A stretch of DNA of 64,000 nucleotides from Myxococcus terminator_A (GCA_049194865.1 JBLZWL010000129.1:186001-250000), one strand, 5' to 3'. Counted from the stretch's first letter, positions 10,975-20,302 are shown. Made by a program: numbers and translations. The notes: a model not told the origin generated them from the letters alone.

Positions 10975-11112
10975 ATGATCATGGATGCGCTACTCCAGGC
11001 TGAGACGAGAGCCGGCCGGTTGTTGACGCGGGATGGGATCTTGAAGGAAGTCGCGAGGCATATGCGGGACTATCGAATCCCCATGAACTTCACTTCTGGG
11101 AGAGGACGATGA
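10975..11112 (+). pseudogene. Possible C-terminal remnant of a polymorphic toxin
   Basis: A short open segment of 45 codons from ATG 10975, in frame with open sequence from 10780. Its translation (GRLLTRDGILKEVARHM, then DYRIPMNFTSGRGR) looks like the natural C-terminal end of a larger protein rather than a free small protein. The next gene starts inside its stop codon (ATGA at 11109), the usual arrangement of a toxin tail and its immunity gene. No upstream toxin core is present, so it is probably a leftover cassette end. The family is not identified, and a genuine 45-residue protein cannot be excluded. Confidence 0.35.
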
Positions 11113-11576
11113 GTGGTGGAGGAGCTTGGCGGGGCGACATCAAGGCACGCCTGTACGAGAGGGTTCGTGAACGGGGCTTCGGCTCACTCATGGCCTTTGC
11201 CGATGCGCGCCCTGCCGTTCCGCTGTACGTCCTGGCTGACGAGTTGGGCAACGACGTTGCTGCCGTGCAGATTCTAAGCGGCTTGATGTACGAGGCGGAG
11301 CAGCGCAAGCAGGTCACGCGCTTGGTTCGTGACGTCCTCGTGCGCGAGTTGGCCGAGAGGTTCCCGAATGGCTGGCCGGACGTGCTGGACGATGCAACCC
11401 GTGGAGAGGTTGCGATGGGGCTCGGGTCGTGGTTCGCCTACACCCCAGTAACCCACAGGGCGCGGGTTGATCGGGCAGGGGATGCGCTTCTCGCCAACCC
11501 TCCCCCCGCTGGCTGGCATCCACTCGGCCCTGACGACGAGCTTCTCCGGACGCTCCTCCCCGACGAAGAAGCCTGA
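11109..11576 (+). CDS. Hypothetical protein, possible immunity partner of a toxin remnant
   Basis: A 155-residue soluble protein with no signal peptide or membrane segment. It has a helical, charged N-terminal half (SLMAFADARPAVPLYVLADE, DVAAVQILSGLMYEAEQ) and a Pro-rich ending, HPLGPDDELLRTLLPDEEA. The ATG overlaps the preceding stop codon by four bases, so the two were translated together. The small size, the coupling to a toxin-like C-terminus and the position in a patch of non-coding or decayed sequence suggest an immunity protein. I do not recognise its family, and the toxin link is inference from position. Confidence 0.55.
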   Translation: MSGGGAWRGDIKARLYERVRERGFGSLMAFADARPAVPLYVLADELGNDVAAVQILSGLMYEAEQRKQVTRLVRDVLVRELAERFPNGWPDVLDDATRGEVAMGLGSWFAYTPVTHRARVDRAGDALLANPPPAGWHPLGPDDELLRTLLPDEEA

Positions 11577-11934
11577 ACGGAGCTGGTGGCCCTGCGTGTC
11601 AGAGACGGAGCTGCCATCGGAGCCCCTTTCTTCATCGAAGGGTTGGCGCTGGTCCGACTCGCGGAGCGCGAGGGCCTGGAGACGGAGGAGGACCACCTGT
11701 TCATCCCTTCCCTTGCCCGCGAGGCGCCCCGGGCTTCTATCGAGCCAGAGACTTGGAAGAAGCCGTCGCTGGACTCCCACCGTCCCGGATGCTCCCGAAG
11801 AAGCTGCCGTAGGACGGGCTCGCCTGAGCGCTCCCACCTCCAGGGCGAACTCCCCCAGGGCCAGCAGCCCTGCCTCCCGCGAGCAGCCGCGCCGCGGCTC
11901 TGTGGACTCACCGGAAGCGCTGTTCGTCACGGCC
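11577..11934. other. Region without a supported gene
   Basis: Between the hypothetical gene and the end of nagA. A plus-strand frame from GTG 11586 is open, but its translation has no family features and is partly antisense to nagA. The right edge carries the second copy of the imperfect repeat seen at 10807-10842. Decayed coding sequence is possible. Confidence 0.4.
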
Positions 11935-13098
11935 TCAGTGCCACTGTTCGTTTCCACCCACCCACGTGGCCTGCACGGAGAGGTCCTCGCGCAGCAGGGT
12001 GAGGTCGGCTCGGTATCCGGCGGCGAGCCTGCCCAGTCGCCTCTCCACTCCGAGCGCCTGGGCTGGATAGAGGGACGCCATTCGCAGTGCCTCCTCTAGA
12101 GGGAGGCCCAGCAGGCGGAGGCAGTTGCGCACCGCCGCTGCCATATCGATATCCGCGCCCGCCAGCGTTCCGTCCTCCGTCACGAGCCGACCGTCCTGGC
12201 GCAGGATGGTGTGGCCATACAGCGTGAAGGTGGACTCGTGGGTTCCCACGGGTGGCATGGCGTCCGTGACGAGGAGCACTTTGCCGGGGGGCTTGGCCTT
12301 CAAGAGCTGGCGAAGGTTCGCGGGGTGGACGTGGTGGCCGTCGACGATGACGCTGCACCACGCTTCGTCGGCGCAGAAGCCCGCCTGCACGGGGCCGGGT
12401 TGGCGGCCCAGCACCGGGGGCATCGCGTTGAACAGGTGCGTGAAGCCGCGCACGCCGGCCGCGACGGACTCCAGGGCGCGCTCGAAGCTCGCCGTGGTGT
12501 GGCCCGCGAAGAGGAGCGCGCCAGCGTCACTGAGGCGTCGCAGGAAGGAGTCCTCCACGCGCTCCGGGGCCAGGGTCATCAGCAGTCGTCCGCCCGCGCG
12601 GGACAGGTGTGCCGCGAGCGTGGTGAGGGACGCGAGGTCGCTCGGCTCTGGCTGACGGATGTAGCGCGGCGCGTGGACACCGGGGCGCTCGGGGCTGATG
12701 AAGGGGCCTTCCAGGTGGATGCCGAGCACGCCACCGTGGGGGCGCGACATCGCCTCCGACGCGGCGGCGCAGGCGCGGGTGGTGAGGTCGGGGGCGTCGG
12801 TGATGAAGGTGGGGAGCAGGCCCGTGGTGCCCGTGCGCCGCATCGTCGCGGCGATGGCGAGCGCCGCGTCGACGGTGGGGGACTCGTTGAACAGGACGCC
12901 GCCCGCGCCGTTGACCTGGAGGTCGATGAAGCCCGGGACGAGCAGCGTCCCTGAAGGCAGCGCGCGCGGAGTGATGCCCACGGGGGTTTCCTCGCGGGGG
13001 ACCACCGCGACGATGCGCTCGCCGTCGAGCACCACCGCGTGCCCGTCGAGAAAGCGCTCTCCGGTGAACACGCGGGCGCCCAGCAGGACCTGCGTCAT
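11935..13098 (-). CDS. nagA: N-acetylglucosamine-6-phosphate deacetylase NagA
   Basis: A 387-residue cytoplasmic amidohydrolase that removes acetate from GlcNAc-6-phosphate, giving glucosamine-6-phosphate for glycolysis or cell-wall synthesis. Key residues are visible: metal ligand Glu130 in HLEGPF, His200 in LFAGHTTA, His221 in GFTHLFNAM, the DGHHVHP block near 253-259, and catalytic Asp279 in VTDAMPP. The ATG at 13098 fits the family start. No nagB, transporter or kinase lies beside it. The nearby secreted chitinase suggests chitin use, although the two genes are separated by about 1.3 kb of unrelated sequence. Confidence 0.93.
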   Translation of the reverse strand: MTQVLLGARVFTGERFLDGHAVVLDGERIVAVVPREETPVGITPRALPSGTLLVPGFIDLQVNGAGGVLFNESPTVDAALAIAATMRRTGTTGLLPTFITDAPDLTTRACAAASEAMSRPHGGVLGIHLEGPFISPERPGVHAPRYIRQPEPSDLASLTTLAAHLSRAGGRLLMTLAPERVEDSFLRRLSDAGALLFAGHTTASFERALESVAAGVRGFTHLFNAMPPVLGRQPGPVQAGFCADEAWCSVIVDGHHVHPANLRQLLKAKPPGKVLLVTDAMPPVGTHESTFTLYGHTILRQDGRLVTEDGTLAGADIDMAAAVRNCLRLLGLPLEEALRMASLYPAQALGVERRLGRLAAGYRADLTLLREDLSVQATWVGGNEQWH

Positions 13099-13354
13099 CT
13101 CGTGGCCTCCATGGGTCGAGCCCGCTGGATACCACCATGAGCCCCGCGGTGGTGCTCGCTGAATGGACGGAAAGGACGCTCGCCTGCCAGGTGGGGCGGA
13201 TGCGGGCAACTGGGTGACGCCTGGGATTGAACAACCCGACGCCTGAGTCCCGGGTCCGGGGGTTGTTTCCCGACGCGTGCCTCACAACTCGGTGGTGCGC
13301 CTTCGCTGAGCGCGCGCCGACGCGTGCCCCCGTGAATGGAAGAGGAGTCAGGTG

Positions 13355-14719
13355 ATGCTGAGTTTCCGAACGAAGACAGTCACGCTCGGCGCGGTCCTGC
13401 TGGGCTGGGTGGTGCTCTCGGGCTGCGGGCTGCCCGAGGAGGGCGTGACGCCCGACACGCACGGAGACGGCGTGGGACGCCCCATGGCAGCCCAGGAGGC
13501 CGTGGGTCCGCCGAGCGTGCGCGCGTGGCAGGTGTTGGACACGGGCATGATTTATCGCGGCAACACGCGCTCCTCGCGAATCGCGCGGGACAGCGGGGGC
13601 AACGTGCTCACGCTGGCGAGCTACTGGCGCAACGGCTCCCAGCGCACGCTGGAGCTGCTCAAGCTGAATCCCTCTGGACAGGAACTCTGGCGCAAGGTCT
13701 TCGACTGGCCCGTGGCGCAGCTCCAGCCGGCCGAGTCCGACTTCTATTCGTTCCCAGACCTGGTGGTGGACGCCGCCGACAACATCCTGATGGCGGGCCA
13801 TGCGCCGGAGACGATGGACCTGGGGGATGGCGCGCTGGGCAGACGCTCCTTCGTGGCGAAGTTCTCTCCATCGGGGACGCTGCTGTGGCGGCACGCCCTG
13901 TGTGACGAGCTGGGCATCCGCGCCGTCGCGGTCGACTCGCAGGGCGCGGTGTGGCTCGGAGGCCAGGTGGGCTTGAACTGCAACGTGGGCGGTGGCGTCC
14001 GGTGGGTGCTGGAGGTCCCGGGGTGGCAGGGCTACATCGCGAAGTTCGCCGCGAATGGCGACTACGTCTTCGACCGCGCGATTGGTGGCAGGGGTGACCG
14101 CGTGGAGGTCATGGACCTGAAGACCTCCTCGGACGATGGAGTCGTGGTCGTGGGGTGGCGCTATGTCTTCAATCGCGGGCCGGACCGGGTGGCCTTCGTG
14201 TCCAAGTTCGCCCGGAATGGTCCGCACCGCTGGTTCCGCGAGTACCCCAGCGCCACGGGTGGCTTCTACTCCGTCGCCGCGCTCGGTGACGATGTCGTCG
14301 CGGTGGGCAGCTTCTCGGGGACCATGCGCTTCAAGGGGCAGGACTACGCGGGTGGCATCTGGGGGCGCGGCAACATCGCCGTGTACTCGCTCACCGGCGA
14401 GGAGCGCTGGATGTCGCTGGTGGGTGCCTGGCTGAAGGATGTCTCCACGGGCCCGCTCGGCATCGCGGTGTTGGGTGCGTGCGACGCCACGTGTCCGCCG
14501 CCCGAGGTCCAGTTCGGCGGGACAGATGGAGTCCTCGGGCTCTACTCCCCGGCGGGAAGTCGCCTCTGGGGCGCGGGAATCGGGCCCTACCACGGCGCTG
14601 CGTGGGAGCTGACGTACCACCCCACGGGCGAGGTCTCCCTCACGGGGGACGCGGACGTCGACACCTCGACGTCGCCGTTCAGCGCGAAGCAACTCATCCA
14701 GCGGTTGCGGCTCCAGTAG
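13355..14719 (+). CDS. Beta-propeller lipoprotein
   Basis: A 454-residue predicted surface lipoprotein. The signal peptide ends VVLSGC with Cys24 as the lipid site. After a linker, blade-like repeats alternate GNVLTLAS, LLKLNPSGQELWRKVF, DNILMAGH and FVAKFSPSGTLLWRH, the same SBBP/PQQ-like propeller pattern as the protein at 1527-2927. The ATG at 13355 is preferred over the GTG three bases upstream because an AGAGGAG ribosome-binding site ends about seven bases before it. It is divergent from nagA with a 256-base gap that presumably holds both promoters. The function is unknown. Confidence 0.75.
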   Translation: MLSFRTKTVTLGAVLLGWVVLSGCGLPEEGVTPDTHGDGVGRPMAAQEAVGPPSVRAWQVLDTGMIYRGNTRSSRIARDSGGNVLTLASYWRNGSQRTLELLKLNPSGQELWRKVFDWPVAQLQPAESDFYSFPDLVVDAADNILMAGHAPETMDLGDGALGRRSFVAKFSPSGTLLWRHALCDELGIRAVAVDSQGAVWLGGQVGLNCNVGGGVRWVLEVPGWQGYIAKFAANGDYVFDRAIGGRGDRVEVMDLKTSSDDGVVVVGWRYVFNRGPDRVAFVSKFARNGPHRWFREYPSATGGFYSVAALGDDVVAVGSFSGTMRFKGQDYAGGIWGRGNIAVYSLTGEERWMSLVGAWLKDVSTGPLGIAVLGACDATCPPPEVQFGGTDGVLGLYSPAGSRLWGAGIGPYHGAAWELTYHPTGEVSLTGDADVDTSTSPFSAKQLIQRLRLQ

Positions 14720-14910
14720 CGCGCGGCACCTCCTCGCGTCAGCAGCAACCGCCGGGTCCGAAGGAGGCCCTGTCCTGCTGGGTGACGTTCATCGTGGGTG
14801 CGAGGCCAGGGGGAGAGACGCAAATCTGCTCAAACAGTATCAGTCGGGCTCTACTGCCAGGAGCCTCCCTGTCCTCGAGGTTGTCCAACCAGGGCGGCGT
14901 CACCCGCCGT

Positions 14911-14956
14911 GTGACATTGAGTCACGGATACCACCGCGGAATTTGTCTTTATTCCG
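14911..14956. promoter_or_regulatory. Two inverted repeats upstream of the RCC1-repeat gene
   Basis: GTGAC (14911-14915) pairs with GTCAC (14921-14925), and CGGAAT (14937-14942) pairs with ATTCCG (14951-14956) across eight bases. They lie 50-95 bases before the start of the RCC1 gene in locally AT-richer DNA. They could bind a dimeric regulator; no regulator is identified. Confidence 0.3.
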
Positions 14957-15005
14957 AGAACCCTGTCGTGCTCGTGTGTGAAGTCCTTGCACTGGGGGGA
15001 TGTCA

Positions 15006-18000
15006 ATGGCGCCACACCGCCGAAACACGGGCGTCGCATGGAAGGCCGTCTGGCTCTTGTTCGTGGTCCTGGGCGCCTCCGGCTGTCAGGCGGGCACTTC
15101 GTCGCCGGAGGAGAGCCTGGGCACAGCGAGAGCCGCCGAGACGGCCAGCCGCCTGGGGCTCGTGGCCGCCGGTCGCAACCACACGCTCGTCGTGCGCTCC
15201 GATGGGACTGTCTGGGCCTGGGGTGACAACGCCCACGGCCAGTTGGGCAACGGCAGTCTCCAGGACCAACGTGTGCCCGTCCGGACCTGGGGCTTGTGGA
15301 ACATCAGCGCCGTGGGCGCCGGTGACATGCACTCCCTGGCGTTGAAGTCGGATGGCACCGTGTGGACCTGGGGCAGCAACGTCTACGGCCAGTTGGGCGA
15401 CGGCACCACCACGAGGCGCCAGACGCCAGCGCGGGTGTCTTCGCTGGTGGAGGTCGTGAAAGTGGCCGCGGGCTTCTCGCACTCGCTGGTGCTGAAGGCG
15501 GACGGCACCGTGTGGGCCTGGGGCAGCAATGGCACGGGGCGGTTGGGGGACGGCACCACCACGCAACGCCTGCTGCCCGTGCAGGTGCAAGGCCTGCCAT
15601 CGATTACGGCGATTGCCGCAGGCAATGCGCACTCGCTCGCGCTCGACGCCAGCGGGGCGGTGTGGTCCTGGGGCAGCAACGCCAATGGACAACTGGGCGA
15701 CGCCACGCCCGCCTACCGGGCACTCCCCGCCCCAGTCCCGGGCCTTGGAAACGTGACGGGGCTGTCGGCGGGCAGCAATCACTCTCTGGTCCGGAAGGCG
15801 GATGGCACGGTGTGGGCGTGGGGTGCCAACGCCTACGGCCAGTTGGGCGACGGCACGACGACGGCCTTCCGCTCCACGCCGCAACAGGTGCCGGGCTTGG
15901 GGGGCGTGGACGGTGTGCTGGCGGCGGAGGTGCACTCGCTCGCGCTGAAGTCGAATGGGACGACCTGGGCGTGGGGGGCGAACCCGCGAGGCCAGCTTGG
16001 CGATGGGACGCTGGAGTCGAGGCTGCTGCCCGTGCAGGTGGTGGGGCTGACCAGCGTGGTGGCGGTGGCGGCGGGCAGCGGTCAGCACTCGGTTGCATTG
16101 CTGGTGAGCGGCGATGTGTGGACGTGGGGCCAGAACGTGGAGGGACAGTTGGGAGATGGCTCCACCGCCCTCAGTTCCCTGCCCAGGCGGACGCTGGGTC
16201 TGGTCGAGCGGACAACGGGGGCCTCGGGGGCCGCGCATTCACTGGCACTGAAGCCCGATGGCAGCGCCTGGGCTTGGGGCATCAACGACGTGGGCCAACT
16301 GGGCGACGGCACCACCACGAATCGATTGGTGCCCACGCAGGTCCCAGGCCTCGCTGGCGGAGCGGCCCTGGCCGCGGGCTTCTCGCACTCGCTGGCACTG
16401 ACGTCGGACGGCACCGTCTGGACCTGGGGGTTCAACGTTGGTGGTCAACTGGGGGATGGCACCACCACCACCCGGCTGGCGCCCACGCAGGTCGCGGGCC
16501 TCACCGGTGTGGCGTCCCTGTCCGGAGGCAACAACCATTCGCTGGCGCTGAAGGGGGACGGCACCGTCTGGGCTTGGGGGAGCAACTCCTACGGCCAACT
16601 CGGCGACGGCACCCTCATCCGCCGGCTGGTGCCCACACAGGTCGCGAGCCTCACTGGCGTGGCGGCCCTGGAGGCGGGCCACAACCACTCGGCCGCGCTG
16701 AAAGGGGACGGCACTGTCTGGGCCTGGGGTGACAACGGCAATGGCCAACTGGGGGACGGCACCCTCACCAACCGACAGGTGCCCACGCAGGTCGTGGGCC
16801 TCACGGGCGTGGTGTCCCTGGCCCTGGGCTACGGCCACTCCCTGGCGCTGAAGGGGGACGGTACCGTCTGGGCCTGGGGTGACAACCTCTATGCCCAACT
16901 GGGGAATGGGACGACCACCCGATGCCTGGTGCCCACGCAGGTACTCGGTCTCACCGGCGTGGTGTCCCTGGCCGCGGGCACCTCTCACTCGCTCGCGCTG
17001 AAGGAGGACGGCACCGTCTGGGGTTGGGGCCTCAACAACGCGGGTCAGCTCGGCGATGGCACCCTCATCAGCCGATCGATACCCATCCAGCTATCGGGGC
17101 TCACTGGCGTGGTGTCCCTGGTGGCGGGCGACTCCCACTCGCTGGCGATGAAAGCGGACGGCACCGCCTGGGCCTGGGGCTGGAACTATCAGGGCCAGTT
17201 GGGCGACGGCTCGTCAGGGACAAATCCCTCTCCGGCCGTCGTCTCATTCAGTGGCGGTCGCAGTCTGGCGGGCGGCTCGCATTCCTTGGCTCGAAAATCG
17301 GACGGCACGGTCTGGGCCTGGGGGGCCAACAACGCTGGCCAACTGGGAGATGGCACAAACACCGACCGACCGTTGCCCGCGCAGGTCGCCAACCTCTCCG
17401 ACGTGGAGTCGTTGGTGGCGGGTACTGCCCACTCACTCGCATTGAAGTTCGATGGCACCGTCTGGGGATGGGGCTCCAACAACCAGGGCCAACTGGGAGA
17501 TGGCACCACCACCCACCGACTGGTGCCCACGCAAGTCCCGGGCCTCACCGACGTGGTGTCCCTGGCCTCGGGTGGCTCCCACTCGTTGGCGCTGAAGGCG
17601 GATGGCACCGTCTGGGCCTGGGGCCGCAACGCCAATGGCCAGCTGGGAAATGGCAACACCACGGGCCGGCTGGTGCCCACGCAGGTCTCGGGCCTCATCG
17701 GCGTGGTGTCCCTGGCCGCAGGCACCTCTCACTCGCTGGCGCTGAAGGCGGATGGCACCGCTTGGACCTGGGGGGCCAACAGCTCCGGCCAACTGGGAGA
17801 TGGCACCACCACGGGCCGGCTGGTGCCCACGCAACTCGCGGGCTTCACCGGCGGGGTGTCCCTGTCCGGGGGCACCGCTCACTCGCTCGCGGTGAAGTTC
17901 GATGGCACTGTCTGGGCTTGGGGTTCGAACCTCTATGGCCAGTTGGGAGATGGCTCGACCTCCACCCGACTGGTTCCCACGCAGGTCCCCGCCCTCTCGG

Positions 18001-18293
18001 GCGTCAAGGGCGCGAAGACCGGGGGCAACCACTCGCTGGCGGTGAGGGCGGATGGCACTGTCTGGGCTTGGGGCCGCAACACCACGGGGCAGTTGGGGGA
18101 TGGCACCGTCATCCAACGACAATCGCCCACCCAGGTGCCGGGGTTGATGTCTGCCGTGGACATCCTGGCTGCGTCCACCCATTCCCTCGCCGTTTCGGCG
18201 GACGGAGTGCTGAAGAGCTTCGGAGACAACCTCTACGGCCAGCTTGGCAATGGCATCCCGTCCAGCAGGCTGACGCCGATCCAGGTCTGGTGA
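15006..18293 (+). CDS. RCC1-repeat beta-propeller lipoprotein, 21 blades
   Basis: A protein of about 1095 residues made almost entirely of RCC1 (alpha-tubulin suppressor type) repeats behind a lipoprotein signal peptide ending LGASGC. I count 21 repeats of about 50 residues, each close to SLALKADGTVWAWG followed by GQLGDGTT and PTQVPGL. RCC1 folds close with seven blades, so 21 suggests three propellers in a row. The ATG at 15006 follows a GGGGGG ribosome-binding site at the right distance; ATG 15000 is the alternative. Bacterial RCC1 proteins of this kind are generally secreted and of unknown role. Adhesion or ligand binding is a guess. Confidence 0.88.
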   Translation: MAPHRRNTGVAWKAVWLLFVVLGASGCQAGTSSPEESLGTARAAETASRLGLVAAGRNHTLVVRSDGTVWAWGDNAHGQLGNGSLQDQRVPVRTWGLWNISAVGAGDMHSLALKSDGTVWTWGSNVYGQLGDGTTTRRQTPARVSSLVEVVKVAAGFSHSLVLKADGTVWAWGSNGTGRLGDGTTTQRLLPVQVQGLPSITAIAAGNAHSLALDASGAVWSWGSNANGQLGDATPAYRALPAPVPGLGNVTGLSAGSNHSLVRKADGTVWAWGANAYGQLGDGTTTAFRSTPQQVPGLGGVDGVLAAEVHSLALKSNGTTWAWGANPRGQLGDGTLESRLLPVQVVGLTSVVAVAAGSGQHSVALLVSGDVWTWGQNVEGQLGDGSTALSSLPRRTLGLVERTTGASGAAHSLALKPDGSAWAWGINDVGQLGDGTTTNRLVPTQVPGLAGGAALAAGFSHSLALTSDGTVWTWGFNVGGQLGDGTTTTRLAPTQVAGLTGVASLSGGNNHSLALKGDGTVWAWGSNSYGQLGDGTLIRRLVPTQVASLTGVAALEAGHNHSAALKGDGTVWAWGDNGNGQLGDGTLTNRQVPTQVVGLTGVVSLALGYGHSLALKGDGTVWAWGDNLYAQLGNGTTTRCLVPTQVLGLTGVVSLAAGTSHSLALKEDGTVWGWGLNNAGQLGDGTLISRSIPIQLSGLTGVVSLVAGDSHSLAMKADGTAWAWGWNYQGQLGDGSSGTNPSPAVVSFSGGRSLAGGSHSLARKSDGTVWAWGANNAGQLGDGTNTDRPLPAQVANLSDVESLVAGTAHSLALKFDGTVWGWGSNNQGQLGDGTTTHRLVPTQVPGLTDVVSLASGGSHSLALKADGTVWAWGRNANGQLGNGNTTGRLVPTQVSGLIGVVSLAAGTSHSLALKADGTAWTWGANSSGQLGDGTTTGRLVPTQLAGFTGGVSLSGGTAHSLAVKFDGTVWAWGSNLYGQLGDGSTSTRLVPTQVPALSGVKGAKTGGNHSLAVRADGTVWAWGRNTTGQLGDGTVIQRQSPTQVPGLMSAVDILAASTHSLAVSADGVLKSFGDNLYGQLGNGIPSSRLTPIQVW
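15156..18290 (+). repeat. 21 tandem repeats of about 150 bp coding for RCC1 blades
   Basis: Units of about 150 bases share long identical stretches around the codons for DGTVWAWG and GQLGDGT. Units 8-13 and 16-18 are the most alike, pointing to recent duplication or gene conversion in the middle and later part of the gene. Units 1, 7, 14 and 21 are the most divergent. Confidence 0.85.
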
Positions 18294-18377
18294 GACGCCC
18301 ATCCCTTTCTCGGGCAATCATCGCGCATGTGCGGTGGAGGGTGGGCGCTACCTGCCACACGAGGCGTAGGATGAGGC

Positions 18378-19580
18378 ATGCGTTCTCCAAAATGGCCCCT
18401 CCTGGCCGCCCTGGTATTCGCTTGCGTCGCCTCCGCGGCCAGCCCCGTGCCCACCTACCAGACCCAGACCCTGGAGGGCTGGACGGTTCGCATCGATGAC
18501 CGCCTGCTGGCGGCGGCGAACAAGCCCCTGACGGACAAGGCCCTGGTGCTCCTGTCGGCGCAGCTCAAGGAGGTCGTCCGAATCGTCCCCGCGGGCCCCG
18601 TGGCTCAGCTCCGCAAGGTGACGCTGTGGCTGTCGCCGCCCTATCCCGACGCGCCGGATGCGGCTCGGTACCATGCTGGCGAAGCCTGGCTGAGGCAGCT
18701 TGGTCGCAACATGGCGATGCTGAAGAGCATCGAGTTCTCGAATGTCCTCATCTTCGAGAAGGAAACCCGGCGGATGCCCGTGTTCGTGCTCCACGAGCTC
18801 GCCCATGCCTATTACGACCGTGTGCTCGGTGAGCGCGCCGACATCAAGGCTGCCTATGCGCGCGCGATTGCAAACAGGAGCTACGACTGCGTGGAGCGCA
18901 GGCGTGGGCCCGACCAGCCCATCACGTTCGAGCCTGCCTATGCCATGCTCGACGATTGGGAGTTCTTCGCGGAGACCTCGGAGGCGCTCTTCGGCCGCAA
19001 CGACTTCTATCCCTTCACGCGTGAAGACCTGGGCAAGCACGACCCGGGCATGCTCGCGCTGCTCCAGCAGGTGTGGCAGTTGACCACGACCACGACACCC
19101 GCCCCGCCCACGACACCGCCTGTGTCCGCCGCCTTCGATGCCCGCTGCTACTACCGGTTGACGACCCTGTGGCAAGGCGAGGGCATGTCGCTGGACATTC
19201 TCTATGACGACAAGGCCAACAACGTGCCCATCCTCGCCAGGACGGGCAAGCTCTCGGGGCAGATGTGGAAGCTGACTCCGGAGGCCAACGGCTTCTACCG
19301 ACTGACGACCCAGTGGCGTGGGACCAGCCTGTCCCTGGCCAACACGGCCGGCAATCGCCCCCTCCTCGTCAAAACGGCGGCTGTCCCGGAGCAGCGATGG
19401 AAGCTGATTCCGGAGCCCAACGGCATCTACCGGCTGACGACCCAGGCGCAGGGCGACGCGCTGTCTCTGGGCATCGTCAATGACAGCAAGGCCAACAACA
19501 TCCCCATCCTCGCCAAGACAGTCTGCAGTGACTCGGGGCAGCTGTGGAAGGTGACCTCCGAGCGCCCTGTGGGGGATTAG
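18378..19580 (+). CDS. Secreted HExxH putative metalloprotease with lectin-like C-terminus
   Basis: A 400-residue secreted protein. The signal peptide is residues 1-20 (ending ASAAS). A zinc-peptidase-like domain contains HELAH at 139-143, with a downstream WEFFAETSEALFG segment (194-206) whose Glu199 is a plausible third metal ligand. A Thr/Pro linker (235-250) leads to a C-terminal domain of three repeats (about 257-395) built around YRLTTxWxGxxLSL and Q-x-W-K-L, the beta-trefoil pattern of ricin-type lectins. The lectin part should target it to polysaccharide. The substrate is unknown. Its 3' end recurs as a broken copy at 22562-22631. Confidence 0.75.
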   Translation: MRSPKWPLLAALVFACVASAASPVPTYQTQTLEGWTVRIDDRLLAAANKPLTDKALVLLSAQLKEVVRIVPAGPVAQLRKVTLWLSPPYPDAPDAARYHAGEAWLRQLGRNMAMLKSIEFSNVLIFEKETRRMPVFVLHELAHAYYDRVLGERADIKAAYARAIANRSYDCVERRRGPDQPITFEPAYAMLDDWEFFAETSEALFGRNDFYPFTREDLGKHDPGMLALLQQVWQLTTTTTPAPPTTPPVSAAFDARCYYRLTTLWQGEGMSLDILYDDKANNVPILARTGKLSGQMWKLTPEANGFYRLTTQWRGTSLSLANTAGNRPLLVKTAAVPEQRWKLIPEPNGIYRLTTQAQGDALSLGIVNDSKANNIPILAKTVCSDSGQLWKVTSERPVGD

Positions 19581-19834
19581 CAGTGAGCCAGGAGCTCTCG
19601 TTGGCGCCAGTGAGTCAGGGCGCGGTGCGCGCCTGTTCGGCCTGGACCTGTCGTGCCTCCAGCTTGCGGTAATGGTCGGCGAGGACGTCGAAGGCCTGCT
19701 TGCGCTGGCCTGTCTCCGAGAGCAGTCCCTTGCGATTCCACCCCTGCTGGTAGACGGGGTGTTGTCTCCGGGGTGAGCGGAAATCCTTCAGCACCCACGG
19801 CACCAAGCCCTGCGCACCGCTTTCTGGGCAATGA
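19494..19834 (-). repeat. Direct repeat copy A: lectin-gene 3' end plus decayed GH2 3' end
   Basis: The left part is the last 64 bases or so of the conserved end of the lectin gene. From about 19613, the minus strand reads WVLKDFRSPRRQHPVYQQG and ends KLEARQVQAEQARTAP, almost the exact C-terminus of the GH2 enzyme at 24385-26295. It is a 3' fragment with no start or active site. It continues to about 19834 with sequence shared only with copy B (22562-22830). All copies point the same way. Confidence 0.8.
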
Positions 19835-20302
19835 ACGGTGACTTGGTTTGGGGTAGTCAGATGCCGTTCGCAATGCTGAGCTTTGGGGATTCTATCTCTT
19901 CCCGTTGAGGGCCGTTTCAAAAAGTGGGGATAGTTGCTTGCATTGCTGTTGCAGGCTTAGGTCTAAGTTGGGGTCCCCCTTTGATGCAATTATCCAGCCG
20001 CCAATGCAGGGTACTGCAGAAAACTCGCGGCCCGTGAGTCGACAGACGTGAATGGGCGTATTGCCTTTGTGGCACTGTTTTTCGAGAATTGGGGCCAGTC
20101 GAGAGGGTTCGTTCCTTGATTCGGCAATAAGTAGTGCCTGGAGATGGTTGTTTTTTCCGCTAATGCCGATGAGGACCCGGTAGGTGCCAGAAGAAAGCCA
20201 CCGACTGTGCCACCACCTGTCTTCAGTCTGCTCTTGGATAGGCCATCCTGCCATTTCGAGCTCGGTTCGAGTCTGCCCTGGGAGCGGAATGCATAGCCCT
20301 AG

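Noticed and set aside
11586..12002. A 138-codon plus-strand frame after the possible immunity gene
   Set aside because: It has no domain, part is antisense to nagA, and composition becomes Arg/Ser-rich. At best it is decayed coding sequence.
12527..14692. A 721-codon minus-strand open frame across nagA and the propeller lipoprotein
   Set aside because: It is antisense to the lipoprotein gene and in the wrong frame of nagA. The composition is Arg/His-rich and shows no family features.
15156..18290. Regular repeats resembling a CRISPR-like or satellite array
   Set aside because: The period of about 150 bases is an in-frame RCC1 protein repeat without spacers of CRISPR size.
20250..20285. GGTTCGAGTC-like sequence resembling a tRNA T-arm
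   Set aside because: No acceptor stem, D-arm or anticodon arm can be placed around it, and it lies inside the coding part of the split immunity-like gene.
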